From assembly GCF_003992675.1 (NCBI RefSeq), contig NZ_RZMZ01000016.1, positions 124,001-188,000 on the forward strand: 64,000 nt of DNA, in the 5' to 3' direction. The translations under genes were made by a program, and so were the position numbers. The stretch is from Flagellimonas marinaquae (lineage in GTDB: Bacteria; Bacteroidota; Bacteroidia; Flavobacteriales; Flavobacteriaceae). The notes under the pieces were generated by a model. That model saw only the letters and a program-made list of their open reading frames with translations, searched no databases and was not told where the DNA came from. Every line of letters begins with the position of its first letter. Position 1 is the stretch's first letter. This document shows positions 34,542 through 43,558 of this stretch, piece after piece.

Positions 34542-35096
34542 TTATACCTTCATGATTTCCGCTTCTTTTGACGATAGGATGTTATCGACCTTATCACTAT
34601 AGGTGTCGGTCAATTCCTGTACGTCTACTTCGGCGTTCTTTAAAAGGTCCTCCGATATATCCAATGCCTTAAGTTCTTTATTGGCATCTTGTCGAGCGCT
34701 CCGGATACTTACCTTGGCATCTTCTGCTTCGGCCTTGGCCTGTTTTACCAATTGTTTTCTTCGTTCCTCTGTCAATGGGGGTACATTAATAATGACCATT
34801 TCTCCATTGTTCATGGGATTAAAGCCCAAATTGGCGTTCATGATGGCAGTTTCTATCTCTCCCAAAAGATTTTTTTCCCATGGCTGTACGGAAAGGGTTC
34901 GTGCATCAGGGGTATTGATGTTGGATACTTGAGAAAGTGGGGTCTGTGATCCATAGTAATTCACCATCACAGTAGAGAGCATCATGGGGCTTGCCTTGCC
35001 GGCCCTAATTTTGGTCAATGCTTTTTGCAGGTGGGCGATACTGGCCTCCATGCTTTCTTTGGTGCTGTCCAGAATAAATTTTACTTCTTCGTCCAT
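34542..35096 (-). CDS. frr: Ribosome recycling factor
   Basis: A 184-residue RRF (start chosen at the ATG giving MDEEVKFILDSTKESM; a TTG three codons upstream is possible). The three-helix bundle is seen, with KIRAGKASPMMLSTVMVNYYG and the C-terminal KDNILSSKEAEIMKV-like end. It splits 70S post-termination complexes with EF-G. It is the last gene of the pyrH-frr pair, 42 bases after pyrH, the usual bacterial order. Confidence 0.96.
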   Translation of the reverse strand: MDEEVKFILDSTKESMEASIAHLQKALTKIRAGKASPMMLSTVMVNYYGSQTPLSQVSNINTPDARTLSVQPWEKNLLGEIETAIMNANLGFNPMNNGEMVIINVPPLTEERRKQLVKQAKAEAEDAKVSIRSARQDANKELKALDISEDLLKNAEVDVQELTDTYSDKVDNILSSKEAEIMKV

Positions 35097-35138
35097 AACA
35101 TTCAAATTTATAAAATTGAAACCAAATTGTGCGTCAGT

Positions 35139-35846
35139 TTACACATTGACCACGGTTCCTATATTTTCTCCAGATACTATTTTGTTCAAGTTGCCTCGGG
35201 TATTCATATCGAAGACCACAATGGGCAGTTCGTTTTCTTGGCTTAGGGTAAACGCGGTGGTGTCCATGACCTTGAGTCCTTTGGAAAGCACTTCGTTAAA
35301 GGAAATGGAGTCAAACTTGGTGGCATCTTTGTGTTTCTCCGGGTCAGCAGTATAGATACCGTCAACACGGGTACCTTTTAAAATCACATCTGCCTTGATT
35401 TCGATGGCCCGCAATACGGCTGCGGAATCGGTGGTGAAGTAAGGATTTCCCGTTCCTCCTCCAAAAATAACGACCCGTCCTTTTTCCAAATGGCGGATGG
35501 CCCTACGCCTAATAAAGGGTTCTGCCACTTCATTGATTTTGATGGCCGATTGCAACCTGGTCTGAACGCCTTTGAGTTCGAGCGCGCTCTGCAAAGCCAA
35601 ACCATTGATGACGGTGGCCAACATGCCCATATGGTCGCCTTGGACCCGGTCCATTCCTTGGCTTGCCCCGGCGAGACCCCTAAAAATGTTGCCTCCTCCA
35701 ATTACGATGGCGACTTCAACACCTTTGTCGATTACCGATTTTATTTCTTCGGCATATTCGTCCAATCGCTTGGCATCTATACCGTATTGTTGTTCGCCCA
35801 TAAGGGCTTCCCCGCTCAATTTTAATAAAATTCTTTTGTAATGCAT
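35139..35846 (-). CDS. pyrH: UMP kinase
   Basis: A 235-residue hexameric UMP kinase of the amino-acid-kinase family. Motifs: [13 protein letters not shown] (phosphate loop), [10 protein letters not shown], and [19 protein letters not shown] (UMP contacts). Function is pyrimidine nucleotide synthesis. It stands between tsf and frr, as in most bacteria. Confidence 0.97.
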   Translation of the reverse strand: MHYKRILLKLSGEALMGEQQYGIDAKRLDEYAEEIKSVIDKGVEVAIVIGGGNIFRGLAGASQGMDRVQGDHMGMLATVINGLALQSALELKGVQTRLQSAIKINEVAEPFIRRRAIRHLEKGRVVIFGGGTGNPYFTTDSAAVLRAIEIKADVILKGTRVDGIYTADPEKHKDATKFDSISFNEVLSKGLKVMDTTAFTLSQENELPIVVFDMNTRGNLNKIVSGENIGTVVNV

Positions 35847-35927
35847 TTAGAGTTTCTTGAAGTCCGGACAAAAATAATCAAAATTATTTATGGGATAGGA
35901 AGAATTGCAGGTTTGATGCGGACATAA

Positions 35928-35956
35928 AAAAACCGCTTCTTTTTGGGAAGCGGTTC
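35928..35956 (-). terminator. Rho-independent terminator of rpsB-tsf
   Basis: AACCGCTTC pairs with GAAGCGGTT exactly, around a short loop. The A-run on the plus strand before it is the U-tract for the minus-strand transcript. It lies 24 bases after the tsf stop. Confidence 0.85.
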
Positions 35957-35978
35957 GTTTATTTATGCGTGTGGTGAA

Positions 35979-36803
35979 TTAACCCAATGCCACTCTTGTG
36001 AAACCAGTCACCTCCAAATTGGAGTCTACGGATTTTACATATTGGGCAACACTTTGCTTGCTGTCTTTAATGAAATCTTGGTTCACCAAAGTATTGTCTT
36101 TAAAGAAACGCTTCAATTTTCCTTGAGCGATTTTGTCCAACATTTCCTCTGGCTTACCTTCTTGACGCAATTGATCTTTTGCAATTTCAATCTCTTTGTC
36201 AATGATGGATTGGTCAACACCTTCTTCGTTCAAGGCGACCGGGTTCATTGCGGCAGCTTGCATGGCTACATCTTTGGCAGCTTCGGCAGCACCGTCAACA
36301 TTGGCGGACAAACCTACCAAGGTTGCGATTTTGTTCCCTGCGTGGATGTAAGATCCTACGAAAGGAGCGCTCAATCTTTCAAAGCTTCCGATTTCGATTT
36401 TCTCACCGATTACACCAGTTTGCTCGGTCAATTTATCAGCAACGGTCATTCCGTTGAAAGAAGCGGCTAGAAAGTCTTCTTTCTTGTCAAAACCTAGTGC
36501 CAAATCGGCCAAATCGGTTGCAAGTTTTACAAAGCTATCATTCTTGGCAACAAAGTCGGTTTCACAGTTTAGGGAGATAACCACTCCTTGTGTATTGTCA
36601 TCGTTTACCTTTGCGATGGCAGCACCTTCGGATGAATCTCTGTCAGCTCTTTTTGCTGCAACTTTTTGACCTTTCTTTCTTAGGATTTCGATGGCTTGGT
36701 CAAAATCTCCTTCAGCTTCAACCAAAGCTTTTTTACAATCCATCATTCCAGCTCCAGTAGCTTGTCTTAGTTTATTTACCTCTGCGGCAGTAATCTTTGC
36801 CAT
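35979..36803 (-). CDS. tsf: Elongation factor Ts
   Basis: A 274-residue guanine-nucleotide exchange factor for EF-Tu. The N-terminal module TAAEVNKLRQATGAGMMDCK and the core VVISLNCETDFVAKNDSFVK are clear, with the dimerisation region in the C-terminal half. It follows rpsB after 80 bases and ends at a strong terminator. Confidence 0.97.
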   Translation of the reverse strand: MAKITAAEVNKLRQATGAGMMDCKKALVEAEGDFDQAIEILRKKGQKVAAKRADRDSSEGAAIAKVNDDNTQGVVISLNCETDFVAKNDSFVKLATDLADLALGFDKKEDFLAASFNGMTVADKLTEQTGVIGEKIEIGSFERLSAPFVGSYIHAGNKIATLVGLSANVDGAAEAAKDVAMQAAAMNPVALNEEGVDQSIIDKEIEIAKDQLRQEGKPEEMLDKIAQGKLKRFFKDNTLVNQDFIKDSKQSVAQYVKSVDSNLEVTGFTRVALG

Positions 36804-36883
36804 TTTTTCTTTCTTTTTAAATTTTATGTAAAGTAAAACACTATCAAAGTGTTTTGGTTTAGGACAATGTTAAATCAACAGGT

Positions 36884-38002
36884 TTATTCAACTCCGCCTT
36901 TAACGCTGTCTTGCCATTCCTTTAGTTCGTCCCAGTTGCCATCGGCAGCCATTTTGGCCTGTTTTGGCCAAGATGTTGGGTCCAAGTGAGCTAATGTTGA
37001 ACTGGCTTCGGTCAAGATTTCCTTGATTTTTTCAGCGTCAGTGTCCGCTAGTGCAGCGTAAGTACTTAGTCCATTGGCAACCAATGCCTCTGCAGCTTTT
37101 GGCCCAATACCTTCAATTTTGGTAAGGTCTTCTGGCTTGGCTTCAGTCTCCTTTTTGGCAGGCTTTTCCTCAGCAGGCTTCTCTTCCTTGGTTGGTGCGG
37201 CCTCGGCTTTCTTAGCAGGCTTTTCTTCAGCAGCTTTTTCCTTTTTCTTTGGAGTTTCCTCTACGGCATCGGTAGTGTCTTCGTCCTTGTCCTTTCCACT
37301 TCCTTTGTCATTTTTGCGCTCTTCCAATCCTTCAGCAACGGCTTTGGTTACGTGCTCCAAGATAATTTCAATGGATTTACCAGCATCATCGTTGGATGGG
37401 ATGGCGAAATCCACATCGCGAGGGTCGGAGTTGGTATCTACCATGGCGAAAATTGGAATGTTCAATTTTTGCGCTTCTTTTACGGCGATGTGCTCACGCA
37501 TGGTGTCCACAATAAATAGGGCACCTGGCAAACGGGTCATATCTGCAATGGAACCCAAGTTTTTCTCCAACTTGGCACGCAAACGGTCTACTTGCAATCT
37601 TTCTTTCTTGGAAAGAGTGTTGAATGTTCCGTCCTTCTTCATGCGGTCGATAGCGGCCATTTTTTTGACAGCCTTACGAATGGTGACGAAGTTGGTCAAC
37701 ATACCACCGGGCCACCTTTCGGTGATGTACGGCATGTTCACTTTGGATACTTTGTCCGCTACAATGTCCTTTGCTTGTTTTTTTGTGGCTACAAAAAGGA
37801 TTTTTCTTCCTGAGGCGGCAATTTTCTTAAGGGCTTCGTTGGCCTCTTCAAGTTTTGCAGCTGTTTTGTAGAGATTGATAACGTGAATCCCGTTACGCTC
37901 CATGTAGATATAGGGAGCCATGTTGGGGTTCCACTTTCGTGTTAGGTGTCCAAAATGCACACCTGCTTCCAGTAAGTCTTTTACTTCAATTTTACTTGCC
38001 AT
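36884..38002 (-). CDS. rpsB: 30S ribosomal protein S2 with C-terminal helix-hairpin-helix extension
   Basis: A 372-residue protein, against about 230-250 for a normal S2. Residues 1-228 are complete S2 (EAGVHFGHLTRKWNPNMAPY; TRLPGALFIVDTMREHIAVK). Residues 229-290 are a low-complexity linker of Lys, Glu, Ala and Pro. Residues 291-334 form a helix-hairpin-helix domain (LTKIEGIGPKAAEALVANGL). The tail 340-372 (DPTSWPKQAKMAADGNWDEL) resembles the end of extended L21 proteins in Bacteroidota. The HhH could contact DNA or RNA. It is the first gene of rpsB-tsf. Start is ATG, with no sign of frameshift in the fusion. Confidence 0.95.
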   Translation of the reverse strand: MASKIEVKDLLEAGVHFGHLTRKWNPNMAPYIYMERNGIHVINLYKTAAKLEEANEALKKIAASGRKILFVATKKQAKDIVADKVSKVNMPYITERWPGGMLTNFVTIRKAVKKMAAIDRMKKDGTFNTLSKKERLQVDRLRAKLEKNLGSIADMTRLPGALFIVDTMREHIAVKEAQKLNIPIFAMVDTNSDPRDVDFAIPSNDDAGKSIEIILEHVTKAVAEGLEERKNDKGSGKDKDEDTTDAVEETPKKKEKAAEEKPAKKAEAAPTKEEKPAEEKPAKKETEAKPEDLTKIEGIGPKAAEALVANGLSTYAALADTDAEKIKEILTEASSTLAHLDPTSWPKQAKMAADGNWDELKEWQDSVKGGVE

Positions 38003-38153
38003 TTTTTGTACTTAGTTTACGTTCCGTTGTAAGTAGCAATGCGCTGGTGGTCACAACTTAATGTTCGCCCAGCCCATTTAGATGCTAAACTAGTTTCCAA
38101 AAAGTCGAAATGTATATTCCCTTTTGGAACAACGACAACTTGGTTAAAAATTT

Positions 38154-38182
38154 AACCCTGAAATATGTACGCTTTCAGGGTT
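38154..38182 (-). terminator. Terminator of the rplM-rpsI transcript
   Basis: AACCCTGAAA and TTTCAGGGTT form a perfect 10-bp stem with a 9-base loop, between rpsI and the rpsB promoter region, with an A/T-rich flank on the minus-strand exit side. Confidence 0.8.
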
Positions 38183-38225
38183 TTCAATGAACTTATATAT
38201 AGTTGGGTGCGATACCCAATGTATA

Positions 38226-38612
38226 TTAACGCTTGGAGAATTGGAATTTCTTACGGGCTTTCTTCTGACCGAATTTCTTTCTTTCCACCATTCTTGGGTC
38301 TCTTGTCAATAGACCTTCTGGCTTAAGAATGCCTCTGTTTTCCGCATCGATTTCGCACATAGCTCTTGACAAAGCCAAACGAACGGCTTCTGCCTGACCT
38401 GTGATACCACCTCCGTAAACATTTACTTTTACGTCATAGTTACCTTCAGTTTCTGTAAGGGCGAAAGGCTGTTTTACTTTGTACTGCAATGTGCCAGTAG
38501 TAAAGTAATCGTTAAGATCTCTCTTGTTTATGGTGATGTTTCCAGAACCTTCGGAAACATATACTCTGGCTACAGCAGTTTTTCTTCTACCTATCTTATG
38601 AACCACTTCCAT
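38226..38612 (-). CDS. rpsI: 30S ribosomal protein S9
   Basis: A 128-residue S9 with the conserved start VHKIGRRKTAVARVYV, the GQAEAVRLALSRAM segment, and the basic tail RKKFGQKKARKKFQFSKR that reaches the P-site tRNA. Its ATG overlaps the rplM stop by one base (TAATG), giving tight coupling with L13. Confidence 0.98.
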   Translation of the reverse strand: MEVVHKIGRRKTAVARVYVSEGSGNITINKRDLNDYFTTGTLQYKVKQPFALTETEGNYDVKVNVYGGGITGQAEAVRLALSRAMCEIDAENRGILKPEGLLTRDPRMVERKKFGQKKARKKFQFSKR

Positions 38613-39067
38613 TATTTGTAGTCGTTTAAGTTTATAGCTTTTGGTTTTTGCGCTTCTTGTCCGTGCTCGGCACCAGCATACACCTTTAAGTTTCTGAATA
38701 GATCCGCTCCAAGTTTGTTTTTTGGAAGCATTCCTTTTACAGAGTTTTCGATAATACGCTCAGGATGTTTGGCCAATAAATCTTTAGCGGAAGTGGAACG
38801 TTGTCCACCTGGGTAACCAGTATACCTTAGATATTCTTTCTCATCCCACTTGTTGCCGGTCATGTCGATTTTCTCAGCATTGATAACAATTACATTGTCT
38901 CCACAATCAACATGGGGCGTAAAGTTGGTTTTGTATTTCCCTCTAAGTATTTTGGCTACTTTAGACGCCAATCTTCCCAAGGTCTGTCCTTCAGCATCAA
39001 CCAATAACCATTGTTTGTCAACAGTAGATTTATTGGCGGAAATAGTTTTATAACTTAATGTATCCAC
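38612..39067 (-). CDS. rplM: 50S ribosomal protein L13
   Basis: A 151-residue L13 starting at GTG (complement of 39065-39067). It contains [20 protein letters not shown] and the [12 protein letters not shown]-type end. It is the first gene of rplM-rpsI. A clear promoter and a small hairpin lie upstream. Confidence 0.97.
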   Translation of the reverse strand: MDTLSYKTISANKSTVDKQWLLVDAEGQTLGRLASKVAKILRGKYKTNFTPHVDCGDNVIVINAEKIDMTGNKWDEKEYLRYTGYPGGQRSTSAKDLLAKHPERIIENSVKGMLPKNKLGADLFRNLKVYAGAEHGQEAQKPKAINLNDYK

Positions 39068-39113
39068 TTCTCGAATATTATTGATTTAATAACCTTTCCC
39101 GAATAACGGGCTG

Positions 39114-39121
39114 CAAATGTA
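39114..39121 (-). promoter_or_regulatory. Promoter of rplM-rpsI
   Basis: On the minus strand, TACATTTG (39121-39114) is preceded by TTTG at 39144-39141, with 19 bases between. This is the best match in the window to the Bacteroidota TTTG-N19-TAnnTTTG promoter. The CCCG(TTATT)CGGG hairpin at 39098-39110 would sit at the very 5' end of the mRNA. Confidence 0.75.
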
Positions 39122-39314
39122 CAATTATTAGATTGAATTACAAACGGTTGATTGGGAATATTTTTCCACTTTTTTCAATTTGGATAGGAGTGCAAAAATA
39201 CCCTCCAAATGATAACCGTATGAAACGTTAAAAATACCTTAAAATTCTGAGACACTGTAACTCTGCCTGATTTTGTGGGTCTTTATCGTATCAACCTAAT
39301 CAAAAAACGAACAA

Positions 39315-41966
39315 GTGAAGTATGCAGTCCTGGTTTTCGCGACCCTTCTTTCTATTTCCAAAAGTCAAGCACAGGATTCCACCGAGGTAGTCGTTAAAAA
39401 AACATATACCACCCACGATTTAGGTGAATATGCCGCACCCACTATCAATGGTATTTTGGAAGATGAGGCTTGGAACCTTGTGGATTGGGCCGGCGATTAC
39501 ATTGAATGGCAGCCCGATGAGAACACTCCGCCCAGTCATCAGACCAAGTTTAAAATACTATATGATAGCAAGAACCTATATATAGGTGTACGCTGTTATG
39601 ATGATGAGCCCGATAAAATCGTAAAAAGATTGTCTCGAAGGGATGGCTTCGATGGTGATTGGGTAGAGTTCAACATTGATAGCTATTTTGATAAGCGTAC
39701 CGCCTTTTCATTTACCATCACCGCTGCAGGGGTCAAGGGAGATGAGTTTATATCCAACAACGGCAATAATTGGGATTCGAGCTGGAATCCCATCTGGTAT
39801 GCCAAATCCCATGTGGACGATGAAGGCTGGACGGCCGAACTACGGATACCTTTAAGCCAGTTGAAATTTGGCAGTGCGGAGGAGCAGGTATGGGGGTTTC
39901 AGTCCACCCGACGTTTTTTTAGGGACGAGGAACGCTCACTTTGGCAGCGAAAACCCGTGGATCAGCCCGGTTGGGTCAGTGAATTTGGGGAACTCCATGG
40001 ATTAAAGAACATCGAACCCCAGAAACAACTCGAAATACAGCCCTATACGGTAACGAATACAGAGACTTATGAGGCAGAAGAAAACAATCCGTTCCGGGAT
40101 GGGAGCGAAAATAACCTGACGGTAGGACTCGATGCCAAGATCGGTATTACCAACGACCTTACTTTGGATTTGACGGTAAACCCAGATTTTGGACAGGTGG
40201 ATGCCGACCCATCGGCCATTGCGTTGGATGGTTTTCAGATTTTCTTTCAAGAACGGCGGCCATTTTTTGTGGAGAACAAGAACATTTTTGATTTCAGTGT
40301 TTCCCAATCACAAGCAGGAAATACTTTTGGTTCCGATAATATCTTCTATTCCCGAAGAATCGGTAGAAGTCCGCAAGGCTACCCCAATACCGCGGACGGC
40401 GAATTTGTAAATCAACCAGATAATACCCCGATTATTGGAGCGGCCAAGTTTAGCGGCAAGACCAAGGATGGATGGGCCATTGGCGTACTCGAGAGCGTAA
40501 CGGCCCAGCGAACTGCGACGATTTTGAATGGCAATGGCGATACCCGGGATGAAATGGTAGAGCCATTGACCAATTATTTTGTGGGAAGGCTTCAAAAGGA
40601 TTTCAATGAACGGAACTCCTATATTGGCGGTATTGTTACGGCAACAAATAGAGAAAGCTTACCAGAACAGCTCAATTTTTTACATGATGCGGCCTACACA
40701 GGCGGACTGGACTTTAAACACCAGTGGGCCAATAGGGATTGGTACGTGGGCGGCAACATCACTTTGAGCCATGTGCGCGGGAGCCAAGAAGCCATAACCA
40801 ATACTCAGGAATCCATCACCCATTTGTTCGGAAGGGTAGGGGCGGACCATGTAGCCGTGGATACCACCAGAACATCATTGACGGGTACCGGGGGCAATGT
40901 GCAAATAGGAAAGATTGGCAATGGCCATTGGCGTTTTGAATCGGGAGTCACCTGGCGTTCGCCCGAACTGGAACTCAATGATATCGGTTTTCAACGCCAA
41001 GCAGATGATGTACGCCACTATACTTGGATAGGTTATCAAACCCTAAAACCCGATAGTACCTTTAGGCGGGTGGGCATCAACTACAACCATTGGTCAGCAT
41101 GGGATTTTCAAGGGAATCATAATTATATGCAGTTTAATACCAACAGCTGGCAAAACTGGAAGGGCAACTGGAATACCAACATAGGTTTCAATTTTGCACC
41201 GATTGAATACTCCAACTTTGCTTTGCGGGGCGGTCCACGGCTTAGGCAATCCCCTTGGATGAGTTTTTGGAACAGTATCAACACCGATAACCGGAAAAAA
41301 ATGCGTTTTTCCTTTTTTCACAATGGAAGAAAGGCTCTGGATAATTCCATAAAGACCTATTATATTGAAGGAGGCTTTGTGTACCAACCGATAAATGCCC
41401 TACGGATTTCCGCATTTCCAAGTCTGCAAATCAATAACGATCAGTTGCAGTTCATCAATAATTTTGATGATGTCAATGGTTCGCCGCGCTATCTGAATGG
41501 GGAAATCGACCAACGTACTTTGAGCATGTCCATTCGGTTGAATTATACCATCAATCCCAACTTGACCATTCAATATTGGGGACAACCATTTATTTCCCGT
41601 GGACGCTATTCCAATTTTAAGCATATCACGGACCCGGTTGCCAAGACCTTTGCGGATAGATTTGTGCAATACACGTCTGAACAGACCGAGCTTTCCGAAG
41701 GTACCTACACCATTGATGAAGATTTGGATGGTATAACCGATTTTAGTTTTGACAATCCAGATTTTTCCTTTGTGCAGTTCCGTTCCAACTTGGTCATCCG
41801 ATGGGAGTACATTCCAGGGTCGGAAATATTCTTGGTATGGTCGCAAGATGTGTCAAGGAATGGTGACCCGACGAATGGACTGCTTTCCAGTTTGGGGGAC
41901 AACATTTTTGGACAAAAACCACAAAACATCTTTTTGTTGAAGGCTACGTATCGGTTTGTGCTTTAA
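39315..41966 (+). CDS. DUF5916 / carbohydrate-binding-like outer-membrane protein
   Basis: An 883-residue exported protein with a signal peptide (VLVFATLLSISKSQAQ, about residues 5-20), starting at GTG. The N-terminal part (about 40-220) is a CBM9-like module: APTINGILEDEAWNLVDWAG, SKNLYIGVRCYDDEPDKIVK and FDGDWVEFNIDSYFDKRTAF. The rest is long and beta-rich, with repeated aromatic strands (WNTNIGFNFAPIEYSNFALR, IRLNYTINPNLTIQYWGQPF) expected of an outer-membrane barrel, ending in LKATYRFVL. No enzyme motif is seen. Members are widespread in marine Bacteroidota and of unknown role. It stands alone, flanked by a repeat element. Confidence 0.87.
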   Translation: MKYAVLVFATLLSISKSQAQDSTEVVVKKTYTTHDLGEYAAPTINGILEDEAWNLVDWAGDYIEWQPDENTPPSHQTKFKILYDSKNLYIGVRCYDDEPDKIVKRLSRRDGFDGDWVEFNIDSYFDKRTAFSFTITAAGVKGDEFISNNGNNWDSSWNPIWYAKSHVDDEGWTAELRIPLSQLKFGSAEEQVWGFQSTRRFFRDEERSLWQRKPVDQPGWVSEFGELHGLKNIEPQKQLEIQPYTVTNTETYEAEENNPFRDGSENNLTVGLDAKIGITNDLTLDLTVNPDFGQVDADPSAIALDGFQIFFQERRPFFVENKNIFDFSVSQSQAGNTFGSDNIFYSRRIGRSPQGYPNTADGEFVNQPDNTPIIGAAKFSGKTKDGWAIGVLESVTAQRTATILNGNGDTRDEMVEPLTNYFVGRLQKDFNERNSYIGGIVTATNRESLPEQLNFLHDAAYTGGLDFKHQWANRDWYVGGNITLSHVRGSQEAITNTQESITHLFGRVGADHVAVDTTRTSLTGTGGNVQIGKIGNGHWRFESGVTWRSPELELNDIGFQRQADDVRHYTWIGYQTLKPDSTFRRVGINYNHWSAWDFQGNHNYMQFNTNSWQNWKGNWNTNIGFNFAPIEYSNFALRGGPRLRQSPWMSFWNSINTDNRKKMRFSFFHNGRKALDNSIKTYYIEGGFVYQPINALRISAFPSLQINNDQLQFINNFDDVNGSPRYLNGEIDQRTLSMSIRLNYTINPNLTIQYWGQPFISRGRYSNFKHITDPVAKTFADRFVQYTSEQTELSEGTYTIDEDLDGITDFSFDNPDFSFVQFRSNLVIRWEYIPGSEIFLVWSQDVSRNGDPTNGLLSSLGDNIFGQKPQNIFLLKATYRFVL

Positions 41967-41967
41967 T

Positions 41968-42153
41968 TGTCATTCCTGCGAAAGCAGGAATCCATGTAAC
42001 TTGATTGAAATTTGTCAATTCGAGTGATTTTAGAGCCAAAGTGAAAAAATGGTATCGAGAATCAGAATTTCAAATGAAGCCTGTTCTCGATACTTTTTCC
42101 TAAAGGAAAAAACTCGAACTGACAATTAGATTCCTGCCTTCGCAGGAATGACA
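41968..42153. repeat. 186-bp nested palindromic (MITE-like) element
   Basis: The 25-base ends 41968-41992 and 42129-42153 are inverted copies of each other with one mismatch, and each end is itself a palindrome (ATTCCTGCGAAAGCAGGAAT). Inside lies a second inverted pair: TTGTCAATTCGAGT at 42012-42025 against the complement of ACTCGAACTGACAA at 42112-42125. Inside that is a perfect 10-bp hairpin, GTATCGAGAA (42052-42061) / TTCTCGATAC (42084-42093), followed by T5. It fills the whole gap between the convergent DUF5916 and aminotransferase genes and could also end transcription. No ORF is present. Confidence 0.75.
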
Positions 42154-42154
42154 T

Positions 42155-43255
42155 TTAGGATGTTGTGATTTTCTGAAGCGCCTTTACCAGAGCAGCATTC
42201 GCCTCTGCATCGCCTATGGTAATCCTCACCTTGCCTGGAGCGCCAAACTGTGAAACAGGTCGCACCATGATACCTTCTTCCATCATTTTATCCGTGAACT
42301 CCATTTCGGGAAGTGGCGGGTCGATGATAAAAAAGTTCGCTTGACTGGGCCAGTACTTTATTCCTAGTTGGTCAAATGCTTTGGCGATATAAGTTCTACC
42401 TTCCAGAACGGTCTTCACGGTTTTGGCAATGAACTCCTTGTCGTTCAAGGCTCCAATGGCAGCCTCGATGGAAGTCAACGGCAACAAAAAAGGTTTGTGG
42501 ATCAATCGCACATAATTGGCAATGGTGGCTGTGGTGTAGCCATATCCGATGCGCTGTCCTGCCAAACCATAGGTTTTGGAAAAACTGTTCAGTCCAATCA
42601 CATTATGACCTTGCAGCACGTAGGGCAATGCCGTAACATAATCGGCTGCATCGGCGAAATGACGATAGACTTCATCAAACACCACCACAATGTTTTTGGG
42701 AACACGCGCCATAAAATCGTCCATCACCGCTTTTGGAATATAGGTGCCCGTAGGGTTGTTGGGGCTGGTCAGGAAAATAATCTTGGTCTTTTCGGTGATG
42801 GCATTCAAAATACCTTCTACGTCCAAATCGTAATTGGGGGCCAAGAGCGGAATATCCACTTGGTTTGCACCATACCACCTTGAAAAAACGGAGTAGGGCA
42901 GGAAGCAGGGATTGGAAAATATCACTTCGTCCCCCTCGTTGATAAAGGCGCGGAGGACAATATCAATGACCTCCGACCCGCTATTCCCGCACAAAAACTG
43001 GTCGGCACTCAACTGACCGTCAAAATCCTGGACCAAGGCTTCGCGCAAACGGATATCGGTCTGGTCGGGATAGATATCGACCTTATCGAGTGCAGCTTTC
43101 ATGGCTGCTAAGGCCTTGGGCGATGCTCCCAAAGGATTCTCGTTGGAGGACAACTTATAAATTTTTTTATGTGATGGTGGAATGTTTTTTCCACCTTTAT
43201 AAACCTCTTTGGGCACCAAATGGGCCTTAAAAATGGATGTAATATCTTTTTGCAT
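42155..43255 (-). CDS. HisC-like class I/II aminotransferase, probably aromatic
   Basis: A 366-residue fold-type I PLP enzyme of the histidinol-phosphate aminotransferase family. It has YKLSSNENPLGASPKALAAM near the N-terminus, the SNPCFLPYSVFSRWYGA segment, NNPTGTYIP, and the PLP Lys in GLNSFSKTYGLAGQRIGYG. No other his gene is near. It lies next to the tyrosine-degradation genes, so a tyrosine or phenylalanine to arylpyruvate transaminase (feeding HPPD) is more plausible than histidine synthesis. Its start directly abuts the ParE stop. Confidence 0.88.
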   Translation of the reverse strand: MQKDITSIFKAHLVPKEVYKGGKNIPPSHKKIYKLSSNENPLGASPKALAAMKAALDKVDIYPDQTDIRLREALVQDFDGQLSADQFLCGNSGSEVIDIVLRAFINEGDEVIFSNPCFLPYSVFSRWYGANQVDIPLLAPNYDLDVEGILNAITEKTKIIFLTSPNNPTGTYIPKAVMDDFMARVPKNIVVVFDEVYRHFADAADYVTALPYVLQGHNVIGLNSFSKTYGLAGQRIGYGYTTATIANYVRLIHKPFLLPLTSIEAAIGALNDKEFIAKTVKTVLEGRTYIAKAFDQLGIKYWPSQANFFIIDPPLPEMEFTDKMMEEGIMVRPVSQFGAPGKVRITIGDAEANAALVKALQKITTS

Positions 43256-43558
43256 TTAACTTTCGATTAAAAAATTTTTCAAATCCCTTCCTCCATGTAA
43301 TACCCGCACAATGCGTACCCTTGCCTTTATTTTTCTATAAAAGATGATATGGGAGTTGTAAGGAAAACTGTAAAGGCCTTCTTTAATTTCATTTCTTTTC
43401 TTCCCAATGTCAGGGTTGTTGGCGATTGCTTCAAAATGTTCGTTTAATCCAACCAAATATGCAATGGCTTGTGTGGAACCGAATTTGATTTCACCATAAG
43501 CGAAAATAGCTTCAATATCATTATCCGCTTCTTGCGATAATACATACCCATCAATCAC
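43256..43558 (-). CDS. parE: ParE/RelE-superfamily toxin
   Basis: A 100-residue toxin of the ParE type, starting at GTG. It shows YVLSQEADNDIEAIFAYGEI (the typical a-D-l-x-I-w-x-Y start), YLVGLNEHFEAIANNPDIGK (helix 2), and RIVRVLHGGRDLKNFL, the C-terminal R-I-x-R-V-L-H-x-x-x-D motif. ParE toxins poison DNA gyrase, while RelE relatives cleave mRNA. The ParE form is suggested by the ParD-type partner. It overlaps that partner by 4 bases (GTGA). Confidence 0.92.
   Translation of the reverse strand: MIDGYVLSQEADNDIEAIFAYGEIKFGSTQAIAYLVGLNEHFEAIANNPDIGKKRNEIKEGLYSFPYNSHIIFYRKIKARVRIVRVLHGGRDLKNFLIES

Noticed and set aside
37074-37871. A 265-residue open frame on the plus strand opposite rpsB
   Set aside because: It is antisense to S2 and its low-complexity linker. 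The Lys/Glu/Ala-rich codons read as Phe/Ser/Leu on the other strand and avoid stops. No independent promoter or family resemblance.
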